This document shows positions 1-10,576 of a stretch of DNA of 64,000 nt, in pieces. The stretch is from Eleusine coracana subsp. coracana. Taxonomy: Eukaryota > Streptophyta > Magnoliopsida > Poales > Poaceae. A program made the translations under genes and the position numbers. Numbering within the stretch: the first letter of the stretch is position 1; every line of letters starts with the position of its first letter. The stretch is taken from NCBI GenBank assembly GCA_032690845.1, contig CM064417.1, forward strand, positions 38,570,432 through 38,634,431, read 5' to 3'. The notes under the pieces were generated by a model. It had not been told where the DNA came from. It saw only the letters and a list, made by a program, of their open reading frames with translations, and made no database searches.

Positions 1-789
1 AGAGCGTATATATTGCCCAAAATTCAGAATCAACAATATGTAAACACCTCAAAGTTGAAAATCAAGACAGCATATTGTAAATCAGTAGTAGTATGTTTCA
101 GTACAATCAAAAAGCTAAATAAATATGATTTTCACTCAATATTTCAGTTTGTTCTTTACATTAGTGATGTCTTAGAAGTCATGAAGAAACAGTCAAACAA
201 GAGAGTTAATTGTAGAAAATTTCTTGATAAATAGCATGTTGCAACGCCCAGTGCCAAAGCAAGCGTGTCTAGATGATGACAAACGTCAACAAACTGAGTG
301 GTTTCTAATGCTTTGGTTTCAACAAAATGCTTCCTCTAGAACTCGTTCATTGGGATGAGGCACAATAAGGAATATCTGTATCATCCTATATCAGAATTCA
401 TACTCTTGTTACGTTCATTATCTCCTTTGTCGTACCAACTAAACAACTAATTTGGCTCTCAAATACAACAGTCCTGCCAGTGGTTTGAGCACGTGTTCCT
501 TTCCATCCTTGCCATTCTATCAAATATAGGAAGTAGCGCGGTTTGCACTGTGAGCATTGATTCGGACTCTACAAGAGGTGACCGAAACCAGAGAAAATCT
601 CTATCTCTACACTTAATTAAAAGAGGTGAACATATCCATACAGTGTTGCATGATGTTGCATCCACCTAATCATAACCTGTCCCAATTCGATAGCTAATCT
701 TTGCCCATATCCCAATCGGAAAGGACTTTTGATCGATAGCAGTCACCTAATTTCTTTCTTTTTATATCCGGTCACACCATGTAAAGAAG
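1..789. other. AT-rich stretch without recognisable gene
   Basis: I see no protein family, RNA gene or paired repeat ends here. If the Helitron 3' end at 1283 belongs to a long element, part of this interval could be Helitron interior, but no convincing 5' TC terminus was found. Confidence 0.4.
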
Positions 790-1170
790 TCAATCGTATA
801 TCTTGGCTAGGAACACGGAGGTGGGGGGGGGGGGTGGAGAGTCGATGACGACGTGGGGGACGAACATGGCGAGGATGTCAACGACATCGAGGGAGAGGTT
901 GTCATGGGACCTTGTGAGCTTGTAGAAGCCCTTCTGCACCTGTGGGTTGTTGATGACATGGCCGTAGAGGGAGGACACCAGCACGGCGGCCATCTCCTTC
1001 TCCCTGTCGTGGCGATCCATGGCCATGGACACCAACTTCTTCACTAAGTAGTAGTGGTAGCAGGGGACGCGGAGCTAACATATAGCTTGTTCGCCGTCGC
1101 GGCCAAGTCGTCTGTGGAGATTGGAGAAGTACTCCTCCACGATCGTGGTGGCTTTCTTCTTGAACTGAAT
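790..1170 (-). pseudogene. MA3-domain (PDCD4-like translation regulator) fragment
   Basis: Read on the minus strand, the segment encodes the hallmark of a plant MA3 domain as found in PDCD4-like translation regulators (MRF family). It begins with FKKKATTIVEEYFSN near 1170, continues with a TDDLAATANKL piece, then LRVPCYHYYLVKKLVSMAMD, then HDREKEMAAVLVSSLYGHV and DVVDILAMFVPHVVID, ending near 790. The pieces lie in different frames. A TAG stands where family members have the Glu of a Glu-Leu pair just before LRVP, so at least two frameshifts and one nonsense change are visible. Only one MA3 unit is present, where the intact family carries several. It sits just upstream of a Helitron 3' terminus, so it is best explained as a captured and decayed gene fragment. 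Family recognition is from recalled motifs, not a search. Confidence 0.75.
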
Positions 1171-1250
1171 TCTTCAGTTGAAAGCATCAGGCTCTACTAG
1201 ATCACGTCCTGATGAACATTTTCTCCAGAATCATAAACACGCAGAGAAAA

Positions 1251-1283
1251 TCAACCCGTAGCAACGCACGAGTATTTTGCTAG
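1251..1283 (+). mobile_element. Helitron 3' terminus (CTAG end with hairpin)
   Basis: The sequence CCCGTAGCAACGCACGAG is followed after about 8 bases by CTAG and then T, which matches the 3' end of grass Helitrons: an imperfect short hairpin, then CTRR, inserted before T. The last 30 or so bases are nearly identical to those ending at 52738 in this window, which supports a shared family. The 5' end was not located. The decayed MA3 fragment just upstream would be its cargo. Confidence 0.55.
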
Positions 1284-1397
1284 TAAATAATGAACTTCAC
1301 AACATCTCTGATAGCAATAATACGAATTTTCAACATGCAGAATTAAATAAATTTAATCTGTTGATGGTCAAACCTCAGAAGCTGAAACTGTTATAAC

Positions 1398-1751
1398 TTA
1401 CTCTATGCATCTACTGACCAATGTCAATGCAAACAACAGTTTCATCTTCAATACACCTAATGGTCCAGCCCCCCAACCAATCAAATCTTCAATAAGATCG
1501 TTAGGGCACAGTAGTGTAAATGAAAACTTTTGAGGGCCTTCAGTAACACTTTCCGGACAATGGAACTTAGGGACAATGTTTCTGTGTATCAAATCTTGAA
1601 TAACAATGGATTTCCGTAGATGCATCTGAGTCTGAATTTCCAATATTGACATCGGTCCATTCACCTTCAAAACAACTTGGGGCAGTAATAACAGGAGAAT
1701 ACCTTGAAGCATTCCTATCTCGACTTGTCTGTAAATGAACAAAAAAAACAC
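1398..1751 (-). pseudogene. possible KH-domain protein fragment
   Basis: A 117-codon open stretch contains KFSFTLLCPNDLIEDLIGWG, which resembles the start of a KH RNA-binding domain (phe-x-leu-leu-cys-pro-asn-asp, then an ile-gly-x-gly-like loop). The invariant GxxG loop is degenerate (GWGA), and no flanking KH repeats can be read in the same frame. It may be a fragment of a HEN4-like multi-KH protein. It could also be a chance ORF; recognition is weak. Confidence 0.3.
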
Positions 1752-1771
1752 TAAATGAAATTATAGAGTAA

Positions 1772-3012
1772 GAGCATCTCCAACAGAGGACCTAAAACTT
1801 GTTTTAGGTATAAGAAGAGAGAAACGATAGGTCTTTATTTTGTCCTCCTCTCTAGTAGAATACCTAAAAGTAGATACCTATAAATTGTTTTGCTTCATTC
1901 TCTCAACCAATTACACATACAACTCCAGATAACTCTAGAACTTCATCAACCATAGTTCAAATAAACATGACACAAGTCCATTATATTTTTAAGGGCAAAT
2001 TTAAATTTAACATAAACATGAAAACGAAAGCATGATGAATCAAGAAGGATACACGTAAATAATATATCATACACCACGACATTCACCATGGAACTTCCAT
2101 AGTTCCTCCACAAGGTCATCACAAAGTTGTTCATGGACGGTTTTTATTCCTACACGGTTTCACTTTTTTTTCCACATTTTCTTGTAAACATAGTCCACGT
2201 CCTCTCCATGCTCATTCTCCATGATCATGTTGTGCATGATGACACAAGCTGTCATGATCATCCATATTGTTTTCTGATCCCAGAATCTTGCTCGACCACA
2301 CATGATAGCAAAGCAGGATTGTAGCACCCCGGATGCACGCTCTACATCCTTCCTCAGATCTATTTGTTGTCTTGCAAAGTGAATTCTTTTGTTATCTTCA
2401 GGGTTTGATGATTTTGGTGAAGAGGCTTGATGTGGCGCTGAATAGCTCACAACATCGACAGCCCTGCAAGATGGGGAACGGCGGTGGTGTTGCAACAGGG
2501 AAGGATGAGCCTTGGTGTAGCCTGCCTCGATGCGGTGCTTTTAGTACATCTAGAGCTCGGCGTAGCCTCGATGTGGTGCGTGGCATCAGGCGGAGCTCAC
2601 GGAGACATGCCTTGATGTGGCGCTAGCCGCATCAAAGGAGTGAAGGAATTGGATGGGGAGAGGGGAAGAAGAGCACGAGGTGATCCTTGAGCATGGAGGC
2701 AGGGCAGGAATTTGTTAGTGAGGTTGATGGCGAGGAGACTGCCGGAGATAGTGGCCACAAGCGGGGGCTGGCGATGACGAGCGATCACGTGTGTCTGGGA
2801 AATTTCGTAGGCTGACAATTGGCTGTTTCGCGCGCATGCGGAGAGGATTTGGGTCACGGGAGGTGGAGATGAATATTTGGGTCACTTGGAGTGAAATTTA
2901 GGTTTGAACCTTAAATTTGTATTCATTTAGGTCATCTGCTGGAATAGTAATTTTTTAACCCGTTTGATAATTTTTAGATATAGATAATTTAGGTATTCTG
3001 TTAGAGATGCTC
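1772..3012 (-). mobile_element. PIF/Harbinger DNA transposon, internally deleted
   Basis: The element has 15-bp terminal inverted repeats, GAGCATCTCCAACAG at the left and CTGTTAGAGATGCTC at the right (one mismatch). It is flanked by the 3-bp duplication TAA at 1769-1771 and 3013-3015. Both are typical of PIF/Harbinger. At 1241 bp it is too short to be autonomous; only the C-terminal part of a transposase is recognisable. The rest is GC-rich sequence without a readable domain. Confidence 0.9.
2160..2495 (-). pseudogene. PIF/Harbinger transposase C-terminal remnant
   Basis: The translation holds DVERASGVLQSCFAIMCG, then RFWDQKTIWMIMTACVIMHN and MIMENE. This is the C-terminal end of plant PIF/Harbinger DDE transposases, including the Glu of the R-x-V-E-R motif that supplies the last catalytic acid. 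The Phe normally following Ala in that motif is Ser here. The N-terminal DDE portion and the Myb-like partner ORF are absent, so the protein cannot be functional. Confidence 0.85.
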
Positions 3013-3015
3013 TAA

Positions 3016-3378
3016 CAAAACAAAATATGGAAATCCATCGACTCTTATTAAAATTCACAGAACAGACCTTTGAAACAAAAGGGTCAATTCTGAAACTGTT
3101 GATAATACATGTTAAACCGATTTCTAGTTTAGTCGATTTCTCGGTTAAGCAAACAAACAGTACTTTGGCTCACACATTGCAATATAAGTTCAGGGTCAGT
3201 AAGAGTAAGTTGGGAAAATGTGAAAACATGATCTCTAATTCTATCAAATTGTCTTACTCAACCATTTTTATAAGGAATAGTTTCCTTGAATTTTTTTAAA
3301 GATAATCAAAGTGAAATTTCATACAGTTAGTAAGACAAATTAAGCTTTAGAATGGAACTGTATTTAAACAAGCAATTA
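3016..3378. other. AT-rich spacer, no gene seen
   Basis: Between the Harbinger element and the solo LTR I see no conserved coding or repeat ends. Confidence 0.4.
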
Positions 3379-3789
3379 CCTTCTGATGAGGGCATCACTC
3401 TTATGGATACACACAATACTCCTCTAATTCTGGACTTGCAAGGTCTAATGACTAGAGCTCGTGCACGACGACTAAATTTAGAGGCGAGCTCGTTCCTACG
3501 TTCTTCGCTATATATTACTTTTGAGAATGGTTTGCTACCTAATAATTATTTTATGATTAGAAACCATAGAGAGGACCAGGAGATGATGCGAGAAGAAGTT
3601 GGAAACGTCGAGGACCAGCAAGGGCTTGGAAGCCAAAGTGGAGGCCCAATCAAAACCGACTTCGAGTCTGTTTCGGGGCCCAGGACCAGTCTGCAATAAA
3701 ACAGTCACCCAGAACGCATACGGACTCGGATTTGGACGTTCTACATATGCACGGAAAGATAAGGAGAAGACCTTTTCAGTGCCGCCGGC

Positions 3790-4713
3790 TGATGTGGACA
3801 AGGGTTCCCGATCTTCCGAAAGGTTCTTGGTAAGTTGATTTGGTCGGAGGCGACACACAAATCGATCCGGCTTCAGAACAGCACGTTCTAAACCCCGCAA
3901 TCGTAGCACGACGTCTCCTCTGGTTATCAACCGTCCAAAAGACGATTGACCTCGCCGAGAAGGCTAATCCCTGCCTGCGAATCAAGAACACAAGCAAGAA
4001 CAACGAATAATGCAACACAATTGCAGATGTATGATTAAACTCTCGAAGTTGGGGTCTCACAAACCGATGAACGGCGAAACTGTTTATGAATAGAATTGAT
4101 CTAAGTAAAACCCGAACCCTAATGGTGCGGCGGTGGCTGTATATAAAGACCCTAGGGTCGTGCAAGACCCTCTGGACGCGCCCCGAATTGGGCTCAACTA
4201 GATACAAGGCCCAAAGACAAAAAATAAGCGACGCAGCACCGACACAGATTCTGGACTCTCTCTTGTTTTGACGATTCCCGATGACTCCGGATGAATTTTG
4301 ACATGAGGCCGGCGGCATTGGATAGGTCTTCTCCTTATCTTTCCGTGCATATGTAGAACGTCCAAATCCGACTCCGTATGCGTCCTGGGCGACCGTTTTA
4401 GTACAGACTGGTCCTGGGCCCCGAAACAGACTCGAAGTCGGTTTTGATTGGGCCTCCACTTTGGCTTCCAAGCCCTTGCTGGCCCTCCACGTTTCCAAAT
4501 CCTTCTCCCATCATCTCCTGGTCCTCTCCATGGTTTCTAATCATAAAATAATCATTAGGTAGCAAACCATTCTCAAAAGTAACATATAGCGAAGAACGTA
4601 GGAACGAGCTGACCTCTAAATTTAGTTGTCGTGTACGAGCTCTAGTCATTGGACCTTGCAAGTCCAGATTTGGAGGAGTGTTGTGTGTATCCATAGGAGT
4701 GATGTCCTCATCA
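3790..4713 (-). repeat. 3' LTR of the gypsy element
   Basis: This is the downstream LTR in element orientation. The last 105 codons of gag-pol and the stop codon (4398-4400) lie inside it. A TATA-like TTTATATA (minus strand, about 4138-4147) could be the core promoter of the LTR. Confidence 0.95.
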
Positions 4714-7700
4714 TCCTCCCCCTCTTGAAGTGGAGTCGTCCTCGACTCAAGCTCATCCTCTTCTCCCAAGTATGGTTTCAAATCTGAAATGTTAAAAATA
4801 GGACTAACCCCGAACTCGGGAGGCAACTCAAGTTTGTATGCATTATCATTAATCTTCTCTATTATTTTGAATGGACCATCAGCTCTAGGCATTAGTTTAG
4901 ACTTTCTCAATTCTGGAAATCTATCCTTCCTTAAGTGTAACCACACTAAATCTCCTACATCAAGCTTTACTTCCTTTCTTCCCTTACTACCAGCAATTTT
5001 ATACTTTTCATTCATCTTTTCAATGCTAAGTCTAGTGGTCTCATGTATTTGCACTATAAATTCAGCACGCTCCTTAGCATCAATATGAACTCTCTCATTA
5101 ATAGGTAGAGGAAGTATATCAAGTGGAGTACGGGGATCAAAACCATACACTACCTTGAATGGACTTACCTTGGTAGTAGAATGTGTTGCCCGATTATAAG
5201 CAAACTCAACATGAGGTAAGCATTCTTCCCATTGCTTCAAATTTTTCTTCAAAACAGCTCGCAACATAGTACCCAAAGTGCGGTTCACAACCTCAGTTTG
5301 TCCATCAGTTTGTGGATGACAAGTTGTAGAAAATAACAACTTTGTACCCAACTTATTCCAAAGCGTGCGCCAAAAATGACTCAAGAATTTTGCATCACGA
5401 TCTGAAACAATAGTAGAAGGCATACCATGCAAACGTACAATTTCTTTGAAAAAAAGATCAGCAATATAACTAGCATCATCAGTTTTATGACATGATATAA
5501 AGTGTGCCATCTTGGAAAAACGATCCACGACAACAAAAATGCTATCGCTCCCCCTCTTAGTCCTAGGCAGTCCTAAAATAAAGTCCATAGAAATATCCGC
5601 CCAAGGAATAGAAGGAACAGGAAGTGGCATGTATAAACCATGTGGATTCAATCGAGACTTAGCTTTTTGACATGTAGTGCAGCGAGCAACAAAACGCTCA
5701 ACATCTTTCCTCATCCTTGGCCAAAAGAAGTGTGTGGCCAAAATATCCTCTGTCTTCTTAGCACCAAAATGACCCATCAATCCACCTCCATGCGCCTCCT
5801 GCAACAACAAAAGACGAACGGAACCAACTGGAATGCATAGGCGGTTAGCTCTAAACAAGAATCCATCATTCAACACAAATTTGTGCCAAGCACGACCTTC
5901 TTTACAGTGCAGCAATACATCTTTAAAATCGACATCAACAACATATTGTTCTTTAATTGCCTCAAGTCCAAAAATTCTACAATCAAGTTGAGACAACAAA
6001 GTATATCGCCTCGATAAAGCATCAGCAATCACATTATCCTTCCCTTTCTTATGTTTAATAATATAAGGAAAAGACTCAATAAACTCAACCCATTTAGCAT
6101 GTCTACGGTTCAAATTGCCTTGAGAACGAATATACTTAAGTGATTCATGATCAGAATGAATAACAAATTCTTTGGGCAACAAATAATGACGCCACGTTTC
6201 TAAAGAACGTACAAGTGCATATAGTTCCTTATCATACGTGGAATAATTCAAAACAGGCCCAGTAATTTTCTCACTAAAGTATGCAACAGGTTTACCATCT
6301 TGCATCAGAACACCACCAATGCCTATACCACTAGCATCACATTCAAGCTCAAAAGTCTTATCAAAATTGGGTAATTGCAGCAATGGTGCATGTGTAAGTT
6401 TGTCCTTCAAAGCATCAAAAGACTCATGATGTACCTTACCAAAATGGAAGTCAACGCCCTTCTTTGTCAACTCATGCAATGGTGCAGCAATGGTGCTGAA
6501 ATCTTTGACAAAGCGGCGGTAGAAACCTGCAAGACCAAGAAAACTCCTCACCTGTGTGATAGTTTTTGGTACAGGCCAGCTCTTTATGGCTTCAATCTTC
6601 GCCTCATCCACCTCAATTCCCTGTGGAGTCACAACATAGCCAAGAAAAGAGACTCGATCCGTGCAAAAGGTGCACTTCTCAAGGTTACCAAATAAACGTG
6701 CAACTCGCAAAGCATCAAAAACAGCACGCAAATGAATCATATGATCATCCGTGGATTTGCTATAAATCAAGATATCATCAAAGTAAACAACCACAAATTT
6801 GCCAATAAAAGGTCTTAAAACCTCATTCATCAAACGCATGAAAGTACTGGGTGCATTAGTTAACCCAAAAGGCATTACTAACCACTCATACAACCCGAAT
6901 TTGGTTTTGAAAGCTGTTTTCCATTCATCTCCAAGTTTCATTCTAATTTGATGGTAGCCACTACGCAAATCAAGTTTAGTGAAAATTATAGCACCACATA
7001 ACTCATCAAGCATGTCGTCTAGCCTAGGAATAGGATGACGATACCTAATAGTAATGTTATTAATGGCTCTACAATCTACACACATACGCCAAGAACCATC
7101 TTTCTTAGGAACCAAAAGTACAGGAACAGCACAAGGACTAAGTGATTGACGAACATACCCACGATCCAAAAGGTCTTGGACTTGTCGTTGTATCTCCTTA
7201 GTCTCCTCAGGGTTGGTCCTATAAGCAGCACGGTTTGGTAAAGTAGCACCAGGAATCAAATCAATTTGATGCTCAATCCCTCTCAAAGGTGGCAATCCCG
7301 GGGGTATCTCAGCTGGGAAAACATCCTCATACTCCTGCAAAAGGTTAGTGACAGTAGGAGGCAAAGCACTAGAAGCAATATCACCAAGCAAAAACAAGGC
7401 TTGTTTGCATATCAAAGCATAGCAAATATCATCAGTAGAAATTTCAGCAAGCTCAGATTTTGTGGCAAGACATGAACGACCTTGTAATTTAATTGCAGCA
7501 CCCTTAGAACATGAAGAATCATTAACATTACTTGGTGTAGAAGCAGAATTAACAGGTTGCTGAATTTCAGGGCGTTTATTTTTCAAACTAGCAGCTCGTT
7601 CTAAATCAGCTTGTACAATTTCAGCAGGGGTCATTGGTAACAAAGTAATTTTAGTTCCTTTATGCATAAAAGTATACTTATTACTTTTACCATGGTGTAC

Positions 7701-9443
7701 AGCATCATTATCAAATTCCCAAGGTCTACCCAATAAAAGTGAACAAGCTTGCATGGGTACAACATCACAATCAACAGAATCCACATAGGAACCAATGGAA
7801 AAAGGAACTCTGCAAGTTTGTGTTACCTTAGCTTTTCCAGAGTCATTTAACCACTGAATGTAGTATGGATGTGGATGTGGGCGTGTGGTCAAATCAAGCT
7901 TCTTAACCATATCAAAACTCACCAAATTGTTGCAGCTTCCTCCATCAATGATGACACGTGCCCGACGGTTCTTGATGACGAAGAAAATCTGGAACAAGTT
8001 ATGTCGCTGCATCATCTCGGGTTGCTGGACTTGTGTGCTAAGCACACGCTGCACAATAATATTCATATAGCCCGTGGTATCTCCGCCTCCAAGGACGAGG
8101 TCATCGCTGGTGGCAGCGACATCCTCCTCCTCATCCTCCACATCGGAGGCGCTCATGTAACCGCCATCATCTGTCGCCACATATGCCCGCCTACTTGGGC
8201 AATCTTTCTGCACATGGCCAAGACCATGGCAGCGGTGGCACTGAATCCCTGTAGTGCGTCCCGTCGAAGCAACAGAGGAGGCACTACTAGCCGGTACCTG
8301 CACAGAATTTTTACCTGAGCGCGTAGAAGGGGCAGGGGCTGATCTTGGTGCTGCAGAAACAACAGTAGCTGGTGGGGGCGGCCGGAAAGATGGCTTGGGC
8401 AGCCCCGAAGTCCCCGTCGGCCGTGGTGGGTAGAAATTCCTGGACTTGCTGTACTCCTCAAAAGCCTGGAAAAGTCCCTGTGATTCTTTCTCTGCAAGCA
8501 TAGCATACTGGAAACACTGGTTGAGGGTATAAAATTCTTTATAATCAAGGATGTCCTGAATTTCTTTTCTCAAACCAGAATAAAAGCGGCAAATCTGATC
8601 CTCTACTTTTTCAACCACAGCACAACGAATCAAACCCTTTTGAAGCTCACTAAAATACTCCTGAACAGTTTTATCTCCTTGATCTAAACGCTGCAGTTTA
8701 TTACGAATTTCTCTATAAAAAGAAGGAGGAACAAAACGATCACGCATTTCTACCTTAAGTTCTTCCCAAGTAGTAGGCAAATCGGTTTCAGCAGCTAGAC
8801 CACTCCACCAAACAATAGCAAAGTCCTTAAACTCACTAGTGGCTTGTCTAACTCTATGTTGTTCAGGAACAAGGTGGGCATTAAATTTTTGTTCTACCGT
8901 CATTTCCCAATCAAGGTAAGCATCACCATCGTATTGACCCGAAAACGAAGGAATTGAAAACTTAATTTTAGCATACGGATCATCTGGAGCATAGTTACCT
9001 TGTGTGCGACGGGTGTGGTTGTGGAAACCACCCATACCTTGAGGGTTACATTGCAAACGGCGTCGTAACCTTGCGGTCCTTGTAGCTGACCTATCGACGG
9101 TGCCATCAGCCTTATACACTGTTGCTTCATCATGATCGCCTTCAACGTCGTTGTTGGTGTTGTTGTTGGTGTTGGTGTTGGTGTTGTTGTTGTTGTTGTT
9201 GTTGTTGTTGGTCTTGTGAGCGGTCTCCAATTCGACAACCTGATCGGTTAACTTAGAGACTCTCTTATCCAACCGCTCAATGCTTTCTCCCAGGTGAAGC
9301 TTGGTGACGGCGTCGGTGACGGCCCTGGTGATCGTTTCTGCCAAATCACTCTGAACCGCCTGCAAAGCCTTCTGTAACTGATTTTGGCTCACGCACTCAT
9401 CCAATTTTAAGGGTGAAGCACCCTCCCCGTCGCTTCCTGACAT
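4398..9443 (-). CDS. gag-pol polyprotein (Ty3/gypsy)
   Basis: One uninterrupted ORF encodes the replication proteins of the element. The longest ORF starts at 9467, but the Met at 9443 (MSGSDGEG) is the more natural start. Counting from 9467, the order is as follows: an N-terminal coiled-coil-like part with an Asn/Thr-rich tract (about 90-105); retrotransposon gag (about 165-345); a CCHC zinc knuckle CHRCHGLGHVQKDC (about 408-421); an aspartic protease with IIDGGSCNN (about 500); a reverse transcriptase with VVVYFDDILIYS (about 890); RNase H with ELECDAS (about 1040); and an integrase with an HHCC finger (about 1222-1265) and DDE core (about D1295, D1357, E1392). No classical chromodomain is visible. 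The C-terminal 105 residues are encoded in the 3' LTR, as in CRM elements. The order RT-RNaseH-integrase defines Ty3/gypsy. I see no stop or frameshift, so it may be functional. It is a retrotransposon, not a host gene. Confidence 0.96.
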   Translation of the reverse strand: MSGSDGEGASPLKLDECVSQNQLQKALQAVQSDLAETITRAVTDAVTKLHLGESIERLDKRVSKLTDQVVELETAHKTNNNNNNNNNTNTNTNNNTNNDVEGDHDEATVYKADGTVDRSATRTARLRRRLQCNPQGMGGFHNHTRRTQGNYAPDDPYAKIKFSIPSFSGQYDGDAYLDWEMTVEQKFNAHLVPEQHRVRQATSEFKDFAIVWWSGLAAETDLPTTWEELKVEMRDRFVPPSFYREIRNKLQRLDQGDKTVQEYFSELQKGLIRCAVVEKVEDQICRFYSGLRKEIQDILDYKEFYTLNQCFQYAMLAEKESQGLFQAFEEYSKSRNFYPPRPTGTSGLPKPSFRPPPPATVVSAAPRSAPAPSTRSGKNSVQVPASSASSVASTGRTTGIQCHRCHGLGHVQKDCPSRRAYVATDDGGYMSASDVEDEEEDVAATSDDLVLGGGDTTGYMNIIVQRVLSTQVQQPEMMQRHNLFQIFFVIKNRRARVIIDGGSCNNLVSFDMVKKLDLTTRPHPHPYYIQWLNDSGKAKVTQTCRVPFSIGSYVDSVDCDVVPMQACSLLLGRPWEFDNDAVHHGKSNKYTFMHKGTKITLLPMTPAEIVQADLERAASLKNKRPEIQQPVNSASTPSNVNDSSCSKGAAIKLQGRSCLATKSELAEISTDDICYALICKQALFLLGDIASSALPPTVTNLLQEYEDVFPAEIPPGLPPLRGIEHQIDLIPGATLPNRAAYRTNPEETKEIQRQVQDLLDRGYVRQSLSPCAVPVLLVPKKDGSWRMCVDCRAINNITIRYRHPIPRLDDMLDELCGAIIFTKLDLRSGYHQIRMKLGDEWKTAFKTKFGLYEWLVMPFGLTNAPSTFMRLMNEVLRPFIGKFVVVYFDDILIYSKSTDDHMIHLRAVFDALRVARLFGNLEKCTFCTDRVSFLGYVVTPQGIEVDEAKIEAIKSWPVPKTITQVRSFLGLAGFYRRFVKDFSTIAAPLHELTKKGVDFHFGKVHHESFDALKDKLTHAPLLQLPNFDKTFELECDASGIGIGGVLMQDGKPVAYFSEKITGPVLNYSTYDKELYALVRSLETWRHYLLPKEFVIHSDHESLKYIRSQGNLNRRHAKWVEFIESFPYIIKHKKGKDNVIADALSRRYTLLSQLDCRIFGLEAIKEQYVVDVDFKDVLLHCKEGRAWHKFVLNDGFLFRANRLCIPVGSVRLLLLQEAHGGGLMGHFGAKKTEDILATHFFWPRMRKDVERFVARCTTCQKAKSRLNPHGLYMPLPVPSIPWADISMDFILGLPRTKRGSDSIFVVVDRFSKMAHFISCHKTDDASYIADLFFKEIVRLHGMPSTIVSDRDAKFLSHFWRTLWNKLGTKLLFSTTCHPQTDGQTEVVNRTLGTMLRAVLKKNLKQWEECLPHVEFAYNRATHSTTKVSPFKVVYGFDPRTPLDILPLPINERVHIDAKERAEFIVQIHETTRLSIEKMNEKYKIAGSKGRKEVKLDVGDLVWLHLRKDRFPELRKSKLMPRADGPFKIIEKINDNAYKLELPPEFGVSPIFNISDLKPYLGEEDELESRTTPLQEGEDDEDITPMDTHNTPPNLDLQGPMTRARTRQLNLEVSSFLRSSLYVTFENGLLPNDYFMIRNHGEDQEMMGEGFGNVEGQQGLGSQSGGPIKTDFESVSGPRTSLY
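4714..4726 (-). other. polypurine tract of the gypsy element
   Basis: On the minus strand AAGAGGGGGAGGA directly precedes the 3' LTR. It is the expected primer for plus-strand DNA synthesis. Confidence 0.85.
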
Positions 9444-10576
9444 CAGAAACACCAAAACAGGAAACAAAAAAGTGAAGGTTATCCCTACAAAACTACTAAG
9501 CAGTGGTGCCTCTCAACACAGCAAAAGTAAGCTTCTTGCAAAGCTCTTACAAAGTTCTGAAAACAACAAAGCGAAGGATACCAGGGAGAAGTGTTCCACG
9601 ATTGCAAGGGTTACCAAATAACCTATGTGCTGTCCAGAAGAAGTATGTAGAGCTAGGAAGGCCAAATATGTATATATGAGTGGCACACAAATCAAAAACA
9701 GATAGTAAAGCTGAATAAGTGCCCAAGTAACTTGTCCCTAGTTGCTGGTCTAACTATGTCCTAGAACAGTAGTGAGAGCAAAGAAGAAACAAGGAGACAA
9801 AGGGACACAGCCGATAACAGGGGGCTTAGTGTAAAACAGCCAAACTCAGAAATTTCAGGGGGCTAGATGGAGCACTAGTAGGAATCCTAAATTTCTTTTT
9901 TTTTGATTTTATTTTTTTGATATTTTTTTCCAACTGACTAGCAAACAGGGAGAAACCACAAAAAATTTCAGCTCAAACCGAGCTAGGACGTGGCCTACAG
10001 AAAATCTTAAAGTTTCAGAAAACGTCGGGTTTCAGTGAATCTCCTGTAAAAATTTCAGCCAAAACGGACAACCGAGCGAAAAGTTATGGCTGTTTTACCG
10101 AAGGGGTGTCGGAATCGGTTTTGAAGAACCCGGTGGTTTCAGTGAAATTCGAGTCGGGCTTGGGGTCGGGTAGGGAGTTTTTTTGGCGAGGTGGATGCAG
10201 CGGAAAGTGGAATTTATGAAAATTGGTCCGAGGTGGTGAGGGTAGGTTTAGGGTGGGATTAGGGTGGGCGTGTTGATCAATCAACCCTAGCACACAAAGC
10301 CGACAAAACCGAGGATGGTGAGGGGGATGGCGGCTAGGGTTGCAAGGGAAACACTACTGACGACAAAAACACAAACTAAACCAGCGACTAAACAAGAACT
10401 AGGGCACAAACTCAACACTACGGACTCTGAAATTGAAATATGCAAAGGCTAAACACGTGGTTATGGGCGGGGAAAAAATTTTTTTTGGTATTTTCAGTGG
10501 ACGATAGGAAGAACACGAAAACAAAACTAAAGGGTAGTATGAACCTGACGGTGCACCTGAAGCTCTGATTACCACT
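9444..10576 (-). other. untranslated leader of the gypsy element
   Basis: About 1.1 kb separates the gag start from the primer-binding site. Only short ORFs occur, with no recognisable domain. This region would hold packaging and translation signals; none can be named from sequence. Confidence 0.6.
10562..10574 (-). other. primer-binding site, initiator-Met-tRNA-like
   Basis: On the minus strand TGGTAATCAGAGC lies two bases after the 5' LTR. The usual plant site complementary to the initiator tRNA-Met is TGGTATCAGAGC, so this copy has one extra A. It may be a family variant or a mutation. Confidence 0.7.

Noticed and set aside
821..837. G-run as a possible quadruplex or assembly error
   Set aside because: A homopolymer of about 12 G occurs, as also near 12330, 17900 and 60094; this is ordinary microsatellite variation and not evidence of function.
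3776..4498. 240-codon ORF, repeated at 10569-11285, that could be mistaken for a gene
   Set aside because: It is LTR sequence in another frame; the two copies exist because the LTRs are duplicated.
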